Shown: positions 46,264-54,382 of the stretch, in pieces
Position numbering within the stretch: the first letter of the stretch is position 1
Layout of the letters: each line of letters begins with the position of its first letter
DNA from: Pseudomonas fluorescens
GTDB taxonomy: Bacteria; Pseudomonadota; Gammaproteobacteria; Pseudomonadales; Pseudomonadaceae
Reading direction: 5' to 3'
Assembly (NCBI RefSeq): GCF_000802965.1
Contig: NZ_JSAK01000003.1
Coordinates: forward strand, 37,936-101,935
Length of the DNA: 64,000 nucleotides
Program-made: the position numbers and the translations under genes
The notes under the pieces: model-generated
Database searches by the model: none
Seen by the model: only the letters and a program-made list of their open reading frames with translations
What the model was told of the DNA's origin: nothing

Positions 46264-46339
46264 AAAGATCGCAGCCTTCGGGAGCTCCTACAGGACGTAT
46301 GCCAATCCATGTAAGAGCTGCCGAAGACTGCGATCTTTC
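46264..46339. repeat. REP palindrome pair, GATCGCAGCCTTCGGGAGCT type
   Basis: AAAGATCGCAGCCTTCGGGA and an inverted, slightly degenerate GTAAGAGCTGCCGAAGACTG are about 25 bases apart. It lies just before the DUF481 gene end. Confidence 0.88.
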
Positions 46340-46344
46340 AGGCG

Positions 46345-47352
46345 TTACCAGGTCACGCCAAACCCAGCGGTGTACCGGGTCTTGTCCAGATCAGCATCGC
46401 TGGTCCCGTCGATAATGTCTCGCTCGGCCTTGAGGTTCAGCGACGCCCAGTCCGTCACCTTGTAACGCAATCCCATCTCGGCATCCAGCGCATATTCCGC
46501 CACGCCCGACAACGGTTTGCCCACCTCGCCATTGGTGAAGAATTCCACCTTCTTGCCGATCAGGTAGCGGTTGTAATCCCACTTCATCGCCACGGAATAG
46601 AAATTTTCCTTACTGCCATCGGCGAATTCATAATCCGTGCGGTTGACCAGTGAACCGAGCGAGAACGCACCCAGCTCATCATCCCAGAATTGATAACCCG
46701 GACCGGTACCGACCGTGCGCTGACGAGAAAGGTCTTCGACCTTGTCGCGCTTGTAGACCAGGCGACCCTGCCAGAACCATTTTTCCGTCAGGAAGCGGTC
46801 GAGGGAGTACTCGGCCCGCCAGTTGTCCGTTGTGACATCCTTGTCCTGATACTCGCGGTTGTACTCGCCTTCTGCGATGTGCCGCCAGCGACCATGACGC
46901 GCCGTGGTCTTGAAGTCGATGTCGTAGTCGTCGGTATCTTTGTCCGCCCGCTGATAATCCAGCGCCGCGTCGATGTTGCCCTTCCACACCAGATCCTCGA
47001 CCACCGGTTTAGGCTTGAGGATTTGCTGGACACTCGCCAGCTCAACAGTCTTTGGCGCTTCACCGTTTTCCAGGGTTACCTTGCCGTCTTCCGCCGCATG
47101 CAAGGACTTGGCCTTCTCGCCGGTGTAGGCGTCTTGCTTGACCAGCAACTCCTGATCGCTTTCGAGGGTCTTGACCTGTTTCCAGTCGATCGGCACCGCA
47201 CCGGCGTACTCGGTCTGGACCAACAGCTTGCCACCGTCGAACAGGATGATCTTGCCACTCAGCTTGTCACCGTTCTTCAACCAGACGGTGTCGGCGAGCA
47301 AAGGAGTGGAGGCACTGATGACAGCGAGGCACAGCAGGGTTCTGGACAACAT
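46345..47352 (-). CDS. DUF481 outer-membrane beta-barrel protein
   Basis: This 335-residue protein has a signal peptide (residues 1-21, ending TPLLA) and then a beta-type N-terminal region (TVWLKNGDKLSGKIILFDGGKLLV). The C-terminal 220 residues, from VWKGNIDAALDYQ to the end TAGFGVTW, are a DUF481-type 12-14 strand barrel with alternating aromatic and polar residues and a terminal aromatic, the usual outer-membrane signature. I chose ATG 47352 over an earlier TTG. The function of DUF481 proteins is unknown; some are salt-induced. Confidence 0.88.
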   Translation of the reverse strand: MLSRTLLCLAVISASTPLLADTVWLKNGDKLSGKIILFDGGKLLVQTEYAGAVPIDWKQVKTLESDQELLVKQDAYTGEKAKSLHAAEDGKVTLENGEAPKTVELASVQQILKPKPVVEDLVWKGNIDAALDYQRADKDTDDYDIDFKTTARHGRWRHIAEGEYNREYQDKDVTTDNWRAEYSLDRFLTEKWFWQGRLVYKRDKVEDLSRQRTVGTGPGYQFWDDELGAFSLGSLVNRTDYEFADGSKENFYSVAMKWDYNRYLIGKKVEFFTNGEVGKPLSGVAEYALDAEMGLRYKVTDWASLNLKAERDIIDGTSDADLDKTRYTAGFGVTW

Positions 47353-47515
47353 AAGCAAATACAGGCTCAAGTTCGCGAAAAAAAGTCGGCATTATCCGTA
47401 GGAATAAGACCCTAGCAAGGACTGACACGACTATTTCTATTGAGTTCATTTCTCAACTGGCCATCCAGGATTTACTCTACAAGCGCAAAAGCGATTTTCA
47501 TCAGGAACCCCGGAC

Positions 47516-47869
47516 GTGACCGACCCAACCACCGAACCCGACAGCGCCGCACAAATCCGACGCACGGCGCTGTACTCGACGCTCGCGCAAGTGCCCGAGG
47601 GCAAAGTGGTGAGTTACGGTCAATTGGCCGAGCTGGCCGGGCTGGGACGTGCCGCCCGCTGGGTCGGACGCACCCTGAGTCAACTGCCTCCAGACAGCAA
47701 ATTACCCTGGCACCGGGTACTCGGTGCTGGCGGACGAATAAGCTTGCCGGTGGGCAGCGCGTCCGGCGACGAACAACGCTCGCGTTTGCGCATGGAGGGC
47801 ATCAGTATCCTGAATAATCGTGTTGATATTCAGCGCCATGGCTGGCGTCCGGTAGAGCACAGCGGTTAG
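47516..47869 (+). CDS. Alkyltransferase-like DNA-binding protein (Atl)
   Basis: This 117-residue protein is an MGMT-fold DNA-binding protein. The active-site motif PCHR of alkyltransferases is PWHR here (residues 64-67), so the methyl-accepting Cys is absent, as in E. coli YbaZ/Atl. Such proteins bind O6-alkylguanine and recruit nucleotide excision repair. GKVVSYGQLAELAG (residues 29-42) is the conserved N-terminal helix region. The GTG start at 47516 has an AGGA site upstream. It lies 44 bases before ampG. Confidence 0.9.
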   Translation: MTDPTTEPDSAAQIRRTALYSTLAQVPEGKVVSYGQLAELAGLGRAARWVGRTLSQLPPDSKLPWHRVLGAGGRISLPVGSASGDEQRSRLRMEGISILNNRVDIQRHGWRPVEHSG

Positions 47870-47913
47870 AGTGCGCGCTTTGTTTCCGTATTTCTTGAGG
47901 CAGACTCCAGCCC

Positions 47914-49473
47914 ATGCCCCGTAAAACCTGGCGCGCCGCGCTCGCCGCTTATGCCAGCCCTTCGACGCTTGTACTGTTGCTGCTTGGTTTCGCCGCCGGC
48001 CTGCCCTACATGCTGGTGTTCTCGACACTCTCAGTCTGGCTGCGTGAAGCCGGTGTGGCCCGCGAAACGATCGGCTACGCAAGCCTGATCGGTCTGGCCT
48101 ATGCCTTCAAATGGGTCTGGTCGCCGCTACTCGACCAATGGCGCCTGCCCTTGCTCGGCAAGCTCGGTCGACGACGTTCATGGCTTGTCCTGTCCCAGGC
48201 CCTGGTGATTCTCGGCCTGATCGGCATGGGTTTCTGTGACCCGCAAAAGCATTTGTCCTGGTTGATCGCTATCGCGGTCGTCGTCGCCTTCGCCTCGGCA
48301 ACGCAAGATATTGCGGTCGATGCCTATCGCCTGGAAATTGCCGAAGACAGCCGCCAGGCTGCCCTGGCCGCCAGTTACATGTCCGGCTATCGGATCGCCG
48401 CGCTGCTGGCGACGGCCGGCGCGCTGTTCTTCGCTGAAGGCTTCGGCTCCACCGGTTTCAACTACCAGCATTCCGCCTGGGCCGGCACTTACCTGCTCTT
48501 CGGCGCGCTGATGGTCCCGGCGTTGCTGACTTCCCTGTTCATGCGCGAACCGCCGGTGCCACTGCGTACGCAACTGCAGGCCGGGCGCTACAGTTTCGCG
48601 CATCAACTGGCCTCGGTCTTCGTCCTGATCGTACTGCTGGTTTCTGTGCCGGCCATGTTCACCCAGCTCTACAACACCGATTTCGCCAGCGTGCTGTTCG
48701 AAGGTGAGAGCCTGCTCGACCTGCTACTCGAAGACCGCGCGTTCCTGCGGGCGATCCTCTACACCACACTCACCGCCTTGTGCCTCTCGGCCATGGGTCG
48801 CCGTGGCCTCGCGCCGGTGCTGACACCGGTCAACGACTTCATTCTGCGTTACCGCTGGCAAGCGCTGCTTCTGCTTGGCTTGATCGCCACCTATCGGATG
48901 TCCGATACGGTCATGGGCGTGATGGCGAACGTGTTCTATATCGACATGGGCTTCACCAAGGATCAGATTGCCAGCGTCAGCAAGATCTTCGGCTTGATCA
49001 TGACCCTGGTGGGCGCCGGCATGGGCGGCTTGCTGATCGTGCGCTTTGGCATCTTGCCGATCCTGTTTATTGGCGGCGCCGCATCGGCGGGCACCAATAT
49101 CTTGTTCCTGATGCTCGCCGACATGGGCGCGAACCTGAACATGCTGATCGTGACCATCTCACTGGACAACTTCAGTTCCGGCTTGGCAACCTCGGCGTTT
49201 GTCGCCTACTTGTCCAGCCTGACCAACCTCAAATTCTCCGCCACCCAATACGCGCTCCTCAGCTCGATCATGCTCCTGCTGCCACGCCTGATCGGCGGCT
49301 ACTCGGGTGTCATGGTGGAGAAATTCGGTTACCACAATTTCTTCCTGATCACCGCCCTGCTGGGCGTTCCGACGCTGTTATTGATCGCCCTGCATTGGTT
49401 CCAGGAGAACCGCCGCGCAGGTCCGACACCCACGCAGGAACCGGCCCCGACCCAGGTCGTGGAAGAGTCGTAG
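47914..49473 (+). CDS. ampG: Muropeptide MFS permease AmpG
   Basis: This 519-residue transporter has 12-14 hydrophobic segments and imports anhydromuropeptides from the periplasm for cell-wall recycling and beta-lactamase induction. GFAAGLPYMLVFSTLSVWLREAGV (about residues 25-48), the DQWRLPLLGKLGRRRSW segment and ATQDIAVDAYR (near residue 130) are strongly conserved in AmpG. The length is that of the long Pseudomonas form (PA4393-like). The ATG at 47914 is preferred over the surrounding shadows. Confidence 0.94.
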   Translation: MPRKTWRAALAAYASPSTLVLLLLGFAAGLPYMLVFSTLSVWLREAGVARETIGYASLIGLAYAFKWVWSPLLDQWRLPLLGKLGRRRSWLVLSQALVILGLIGMGFCDPQKHLSWLIAIAVVVAFASATQDIAVDAYRLEIAEDSRQAALAASYMSGYRIAALLATAGALFFAEGFGSTGFNYQHSAWAGTYLLFGALMVPALLTSLFMREPPVPLRTQLQAGRYSFAHQLASVFVLIVLLVSVPAMFTQLYNTDFASVLFEGESLLDLLLEDRAFLRAILYTTLTALCLSAMGRRGLAPVLTPVNDFILRYRWQALLLLGLIATYRMSDTVMGVMANVFYIDMGFTKDQIASVSKIFGLIMTLVGAGMGGLLIVRFGILPILFIGGAASAGTNILFLMLADMGANLNMLIVTISLDNFSSGLATSAFVAYLSSLTNLKFSATQYALLSSIMLLLPRLIGGYSGVMVEKFGYHNFFLITALLGVPTLLLIALHWFQENRRAGPTPTQEPAPTQVVEES

Positions 49474-49616
49474 GAAGCATCTGTAGGAAACATTGCAGAG
49501 GGCGGTCAGATTCCCGCCCTCCTGCCACACCGCCGACCGCACGCCTGTACGCCAGCAGATCTCGCCCGTACAATGCTCCGTCATTTCTCGTCATCAGCAA
49601 TCGATAACGGCCAACC

Positions 49617-51332
49617 ATGCGCACCAGTCAATTTTTGCTCGCCACACAGAAAGAAACGCCTTCCGACGCGGTCGTGATCAGCCATCAGCTGATGCTGCGC
49701 GCCGGCATGATCCGCAAACTCGCCTCGGGCCTGTACACCTGGCTGCCGATGGGCTTGCGAGTGATGCGCAAGGTCGAAGCCGTCGTTCGTGAAGAAATGA
49801 ACGCCGCCGGCTCTCTTGAAGTGTTGATGCCGAGCACTCAACCGGCTGAACTGTGGCAGGAATCCGGTCGCTGGGAAGAGTACGGCCCTGAACTGCTGCG
49901 CTTCAAGGATCGCCATGGTCGCGACTTCTGCGCCGGCCCGACCCACGAAGAAGTCATCACCGATCTGATGCGCAACGAGTTGAGCAGCTACAAGCAGCTG
50001 CCGATCAACCTGTACCAGATCCAGACCAAATTCCGTGACGAAATCCGCCCACGCTTCGGTTTGATGCGCGGCCGCGAATTCATCATGAAAGACGCCTATT
50101 CGTTCCACGCTGACCAGCCTTCGCTGCAGGTTACCTACGATCGGATGCACCAGGCGTACTGCAACGTGTTCACCCGTCTGGGCCTGAAATTCCGCCCTGT
50201 TGAGGCCGACAACGGCTCCATCGGTGGCGCCGGCTCCCACGAATTCCACGTATTGGCCGAATCCGGCGAAGACGACATCGTCTTCAGCAACGGCTCTGAT
50301 TACGCGGCGAACATCGAGAAGGCCGAGGCCGTGCCACGGGAGACTTCCCGTCCCGCTGCGAGCGAAGAGTTGCGCCTGGTCGACACTCCAGACACCAAGA
50401 CCATTGCCGCGCTGGTGGAAAAATTCAATCTGCCGATTGAGAAGACCATCAAGACCCTGATCGTGCATGCCGAGGAAGAAGGCAAGCTGATTGCCCTGAT
50501 CATCCGTGGCGACCACGAACTCAACGAGATCAAGGCTGCGAACCAGCCAGGCGTGGCCAGTCCACTGGTCATGGCCAGCGATGCCGAGCTGCGTGACGCC
50601 ATTGGCGCCGGCGCCGGCTCCCTCGGCCCGTTGAACCTGCCGCTGCCAATCATCATCGACCGTTCCGTCGAATTGATGAGCGACTTCGGCATCGGCGCCA
50701 ACATCGACGACAAGCATTACTTCGGCGTGAACTGGGAACGCGATCTGCCGGTTCCGACCGTGGCTGACCTGCGCAACGTGGTTTCTGGCGACCCAAGCCC
50801 GGACGGCAAAGGCACCCTGGAAATCAAGCGCGGCATCGAAGTCGGGCACATCTTCCAGCTGGGCAACAAGTACAGCAAAGCGATGAAGTGCGAAGTGCTG
50901 GGCGAGAACGGCAAGCCGGTCACCCTGGAAATGGGCTGCTACGGCATCGGCGTTTCCCGCGTGGTTGCAGCGGCCATCGAACAGAACAACGACGAAAAAG
51001 GCATCATCTGGAGCGACACCCTGGCGCCATTCCAAGTCGCCCTGGTGCCGTTGCGCTACGAGACCGAGCAGGTTCGCGAAGCCACCGACAAGCTCTATGC
51101 AGAACTGACTGCGGCCGGCTTCGAAGTGCTGTTGGACGATCGCGACAAGAAAACCAGCCCAGGCATCAAGTTCGCGGACATGGAGCTGATCGGCATTCCT
51201 CACCGGATCGTGGTCAGTGACCGCGGCCTCGCCGAAGGCAACCTGGAATACAAGAGCCGTACCGAGGCCGAGCCGCAAGCGCTGCCGGTCGCTGACGTAC
51301 TGTCTTTCCTGCAGGCCCGTATCCGCCGCTGA
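49617..51332 (+). CDS. proS: Prolyl-tRNA synthetase
   Basis: This 571-residue class II synthetase has the motif 2 region [28 protein letters not shown] (about residues 138-165) and motif 3 near residue 440 ([19 protein letters not shown]). An insertion of about 180 residues between motifs 2 and 3 (about 225-405) is the bacterial editing domain that removes misacylated alanine. The C-terminal anticodon-binding domain starts near 470. It is followed after 17 bases by a lipoprotein gene. Length is normal. Confidence 0.97.
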   Translation: MRTSQFLLATQKETPSDAVVISHQLMLRAGMIRKLASGLYTWLPMGLRVMRKVEAVVREEMNAAGSLEVLMPSTQPAELWQESGRWEEYGPELLRFKDRHGRDFCAGPTHEEVITDLMRNELSSYKQLPINLYQIQTKFRDEIRPRFGLMRGREFIMKDAYSFHADQPSLQVTYDRMHQAYCNVFTRLGLKFRPVEADNGSIGGAGSHEFHVLAESGEDDIVFSNGSDYAANIEKAEAVPRETSRPAASEELRLVDTPDTKTIAALVEKFNLPIEKTIKTLIVHAEEEGKLIALIIRGDHELNEIKAANQPGVASPLVMASDAELRDAIGAGAGSLGPLNLPLPIIIDRSVELMSDFGIGANIDDKHYFGVNWERDLPVPTVADLRNVVSGDPSPDGKGTLEIKRGIEVGHIFQLGNKYSKAMKCEVLGENGKPVTLEMGCYGIGVSRVVAAAIEQNNDEKGIIWSDTLAPFQVALVPLRYETEQVREATDKLYAELTAAGFEVLLDDRDKKTSPGIKFADMELIGIPHRIVVSDRGLAEGNLEYKSRTEAEPQALPVADVLSFLQARIRR

Positions 51333-51349
51333 AACCAGATAGAGACGTC

Positions 51350-52303
51350 ATGTTCAAGCGAAACACCTTAGGCCTCGGTGGTGCCGCCCTGTGCGGCGCC
51401 CTGCTGGTCAGCGGCTGTGCCAATCACATGTCACAACGCAGCGAGCACGAGGAACGTGTCGAGCGCAAATTGCTCGATCACAGCCTGCAGATCGATGTCG
51501 GCGAGCCCAAGGTGCTTGAGCTGCCGCAACGGCGGGTGAAAATTCACGAGCAGAAGACTTTCGAAGTCACCGAGTTCGAAGTCACCCGCCATTACGATCG
51601 CTACACGCCCTACCAACCCTGGCGGGAGGTCTACGAGATCCCGTTGGGCGCGGTGGCGGTGGTCGGCGGTGTCGGCGCGAACGTGGTCAACGTGTTTGCC
51701 CTCGGCAACCTTCCGGATACCGTGACCAAGGACTGGTTCAGCTACGGTTTTGCCGGGCTCAACCCGTTCATGAACGTGCAGTCCAACGGTCGTGCGCAGC
51801 AGAACCTGGCGGGTATCGACGAAGTTCAGCTCGATAAACGCACGGAGTATTCGAGCCTGCCGTGGAGCGAGCGCCCGGTCGAGGTCAAGGCCGGCAAGGA
51901 AACGTTCGAGTTGAGCACCGACAAAAACGGCGTGTTGCGCCTGAATCTGCTGGACAGCCCGTTCGCCGAACATGACCTCAATCACTTGGGCAAGCTGCAG
52001 ATCAGTGTCGCCGATGCCAAGGACGATGTGCACACCGACTCTACCCTGGCGCTGAGCAACACCCTGCGTGGCAAACTGCTCGAAGCCCATGGTCTGATTT
52101 ACGACGACCTTGAAGACGACGAAGTGAGCCAGTGGGTACACCGGGTCAAACGCCTGTCGGAATTGGGTCTGGAAGAAGAAGCCAGTGAATTGGAACAAAG
52201 CCTGATCGAACTGACCCGCAACGATCCTGAACTGCAGACCGAGTTTTTGAAGTCGCTGACCAAAGATGCCGGGCGGTTGGTGGCGGATCCGGGGCCGAAT
52301 TAA
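51350..52303 (+). CDS. Lipoprotein of unknown function downstream of proS
   Basis: This 317-residue protein has a lipoprotein signal (GALLVSGC, lipid Cys at 23). The mature part begins with a charged region, then a hydrophobic stretch (GAVAVVGGVGANVVNVFAL, about residues 100-118) and ends with an acidic helical domain (about 225-300). I do not recognise the family. It starts 17 bases after proS, so it is probably co-transcribed. It recalls Pseudomonas proteins annotated only as hypothetical lipoproteins. Confidence 0.78.
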   Translation: MFKRNTLGLGGAALCGALLVSGCANHMSQRSEHEERVERKLLDHSLQIDVGEPKVLELPQRRVKIHEQKTFEVTEFEVTRHYDRYTPYQPWREVYEIPLGAVAVVGGVGANVVNVFALGNLPDTVTKDWFSYGFAGLNPFMNVQSNGRAQQNLAGIDEVQLDKRTEYSSLPWSERPVEVKAGKETFELSTDKNGVLRLNLLDSPFAEHDLNHLGKLQISVADAKDDVHTDSTLALSNTLRGKLLEAHGLIYDDLEDDEVSQWVHRVKRLSELGLEEEASELEQSLIELTRNDPELQTEFLKSLTKDAGRLVADPGPN

Positions 52304-52311
52304 GACCCGCT

Positions 52312-52388
52312 AAAAGATCGCAGCCTTCGGCAGCTCCTACAGGGAAACGCATTCCCATGCAGGAGCTGCCGCAGGCTGCGATCTTTTG
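52312..52388. repeat. REP palindrome pair, GATCGCAGCCTTCGGCAGCT type
   Basis: AAAAGATCGCAGCCTTCGGC and its inverted copy are about 25 bases apart. It lies between convergent genes (lipoprotein and dinB). Confidence 0.92.
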
Positions 52389-52392
52389 AGTT

Positions 52393-53454
52393 TTAACGCT
52401 CGAACAACTCCATCTGCTCAAACCCACCCCGCAAATCCTCCAGTCTCACCCCCACCCCCAACAACCGCACCGGTTTGCCGCCGCGATTGAACGCCTGGGT
52501 CAGCAACAACTGATAACTGCCCAGATCCCGCCCTGCCCCGGCCTGCTCCAGTGTGGTCTGGGTGAAATCATGGAACTTCACTTTGACGAACGGCTTGCCC
52601 GGTCGATAGCTGCTGTCGATTCGTGCCATGCGGGTTTTGAGGGTTTCCAGCAGTTCCGGCAACTTGTCCAGGCAACTGCGCAAATCCGGCAAGTCGACGT
52701 CGTAGGTATTTTCGACACTGATCGACTGCCGGCGACTGTCGTTCTGCACCAGGCGATCATCGATCCCACGGGCCAGACTCCAAAGCCTTTCACCAAAACT
52801 GCCGAATTCGCGCACCAACGCCAGCTTGTCCCACTCACGCAACTGCGAACAATCGACGATGCCGAGCTTGCCCAGTTTGTCGGCAGTGACTTTGCCGACC
52901 CCGTGCAACTTGCTCACCGGCAAACCACTGACAAAGCCCTCGACCTGATCCGGGGTGATGACGAACAAACCGTTGGGCTTTTTCCAGTCGCTGGCGATCT
53001 TGGCCAGAAACTTGTTCGGCGCCACGCCCGCCGAGACGGTGATGTGCAGCTGATTGGAAACCCGACGGCGGATGTCCTGAGCTATCCGCGTGGCGCTGCC
53101 GCCGAAATGCGCGCTGTCCGATACGTCCAGGTAAGCCTCATCCAGCGAAAGCGGCTCGATGAGGTCGGTGTAATCGCGAAAGATCGTATGAATTTCCTTG
53201 GACGCTTCTCGATAGGCGTCCATGCGCGGCTTGACGATGGTCAGGTCCGGACACAGCTTCAACGCATGCCCGGAAGACATCGCCGAGCGCACGCCATAAG
53301 CCCGCGCCTCATAATTGCAGGTGGCAATCACCCCCCGGCGATCCGCCGATCCGCCCACTGCCAGAGGCTTACCGGCCAGTTGCGGGTCGTCACGCATCTC
53401 GATGGCGGCGTAAAAGCAGTCGCAGTCAACGTGGATGATTTTTCGTTGGGTCAT
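52393..53454 (-). CDS. dinB: DNA polymerase IV
   Basis: This 353-residue Y-family polymerase carries out translesion synthesis. The opening IIHVDCDCFYAAIEMRD (metal-binding Asp), the SLDEAYLDVS motif (catalytic Asp-Glu, about residues 102-111), the helix-hairpin-helix segment (LPVSKLHGVGKVTADKLGKLG, about 178-198) and the C-terminal little-finger domain are present. It ends in the short tail EQMELFER, which resembles the beta-clamp binding peptide. I chose ATG at 53454; the longer frame has no features. Length is normal. Confidence 0.94.
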   Translation of the reverse strand: MTQRKIIHVDCDCFYAAIEMRDDPQLAGKPLAVGGSADRRGVIATCNYEARAYGVRSAMSSGHALKLCPDLTIVKPRMDAYREASKEIHTIFRDYTDLIEPLSLDEAYLDVSDSAHFGGSATRIAQDIRRRVSNQLHITVSAGVAPNKFLAKIASDWKKPNGLFVITPDQVEGFVSGLPVSKLHGVGKVTADKLGKLGIVDCSQLREWDKLALVREFGSFGERLWSLARGIDDRLVQNDSRRQSISVENTYDVDLPDLRSCLDKLPELLETLKTRMARIDSSYRPGKPFVKVKFHDFTQTTLEQAGAGRDLGSYQLLLTQAFNRGGKPVRLLGVGVRLEDLRGGFEQMELFER

Positions 53455-53754
53455 ATCAACGCGGCGTTCATGAAGAAGAAATAGCGTCAGAGCGTGTCGG
53501 ACAAGCAGTATCTCACTGACACCTGTATATAGCACCAGTGCTCTGAATGTTCTTTTCCGCCTGTAGGAAAAGCCCCGGTAAATTTAATTTCTCAATCAAG
53601 ATTACTTCCACAATAGAGGCGAAAGCCTTGCCACGCCTGTCTCTCCGGCCGATCACCCACCCATTTAGCGAGCTAAGCAATTGAACAGAAACAGGTTTTA
53701 TCGAAATTGACGGTTGACACCCCAGCGTATCTCTATAGAATGCCGATCCACAGA
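53455..53754. other. Gap upstream of dinB and the first tRNA unit
   Basis: These 300 bases hold the dinB start region and the promoter of the first initiator tRNA (listed separately). I see no clear LexA box (CTGT-N8-ACAG) for dinB by eye and no small gene. Confidence 0.45.
53714..53741 (+). promoter_or_regulatory. Promoter of tRNA-fMet copy 1
   Basis: TTGACA at 53714-53719 and TAGAAT at 53736-53741 form a sigma-70-type promoter with 16-base spacing, 13 bases before the tRNA. Confidence 0.8.
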
Positions 53755-53831
<77 letters not shown>

Positions 53832-53837
53832 AACATC

Positions 53838-53870
53838 AAAAAAGGCTACTCGAAAGAGTGGCCTTTTTTG
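53838..53870 (+). terminator. Terminator of tRNA-fMet copy 1
   Basis: GGCTACTC, GAAA loop and GAGTGGCC form a hairpin followed by six T's, directly after the tRNA. Confidence 0.9.
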
Positions 53871-53986
53871 TGCGCGCCTGTTTTTCCACAAAAAAATTAA
53901 AAATCTTTCAGATTCCAAAACTTAACCGACACCTGCGACCGTTTGACGCTCTTTTACGTTTATTTGACCAGACTCAGGATTAACGG

Positions 53987-54014
53987 TTGACACCCCGGCG
54001 TATCTCTATAGAAT
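53987..54014 (+). promoter_or_regulatory. Promoter of tRNA-fMet copy 2
   Basis: TTGACA at 53987-53992 and TAGAAT at 54009-54014 have the same 16-base spacing and distance to the tRNA as in copy 1. Confidence 0.8.
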
Positions 54015-54027
54015 GCCGCCACACAGA

Positions 54028-54104
<77 letters not shown>

Positions 54105-54110
54105 AACATC

Positions 54111-54143
54111 AAAAAAGGCTACTCGAAAGAGTGGCCTTTTTTG
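54111..54143 (+). terminator. Terminator of tRNA-fMet copy 2
   Basis: This has the same GGCTACTC-GAAA-GAGTGGCC hairpin and T run as copy 1. Confidence 0.9.
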
Positions 54144-54382
54144 TATCTGTTGAAAAAGTCCTTTCGCAACAATGATCTGTCACTGTGTAGTGAGCCGTCC
54201 GAGGTCACCCATGCACCGAGTTCAGACTATGCTCAATCGCAGACTTGGCCCTCTACGACTGATGATGTGCCGTCGCCGTGACCCGGTGATAGGCGTTAAT
54301 ATTTGTGATTATTTTTTTCTACAGGGATTGGTAACTTGGCTGGATACCCCCATCCTGTCGCGCACAATCCAAGAGGTGATTG

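Noticed and set aside
49581..51278. 565-codon minus-strand open frame opposite proS
   Set aside because: ProS is complete with all class II motifs on the plus strand; the reverse frame has no recognisable domain.
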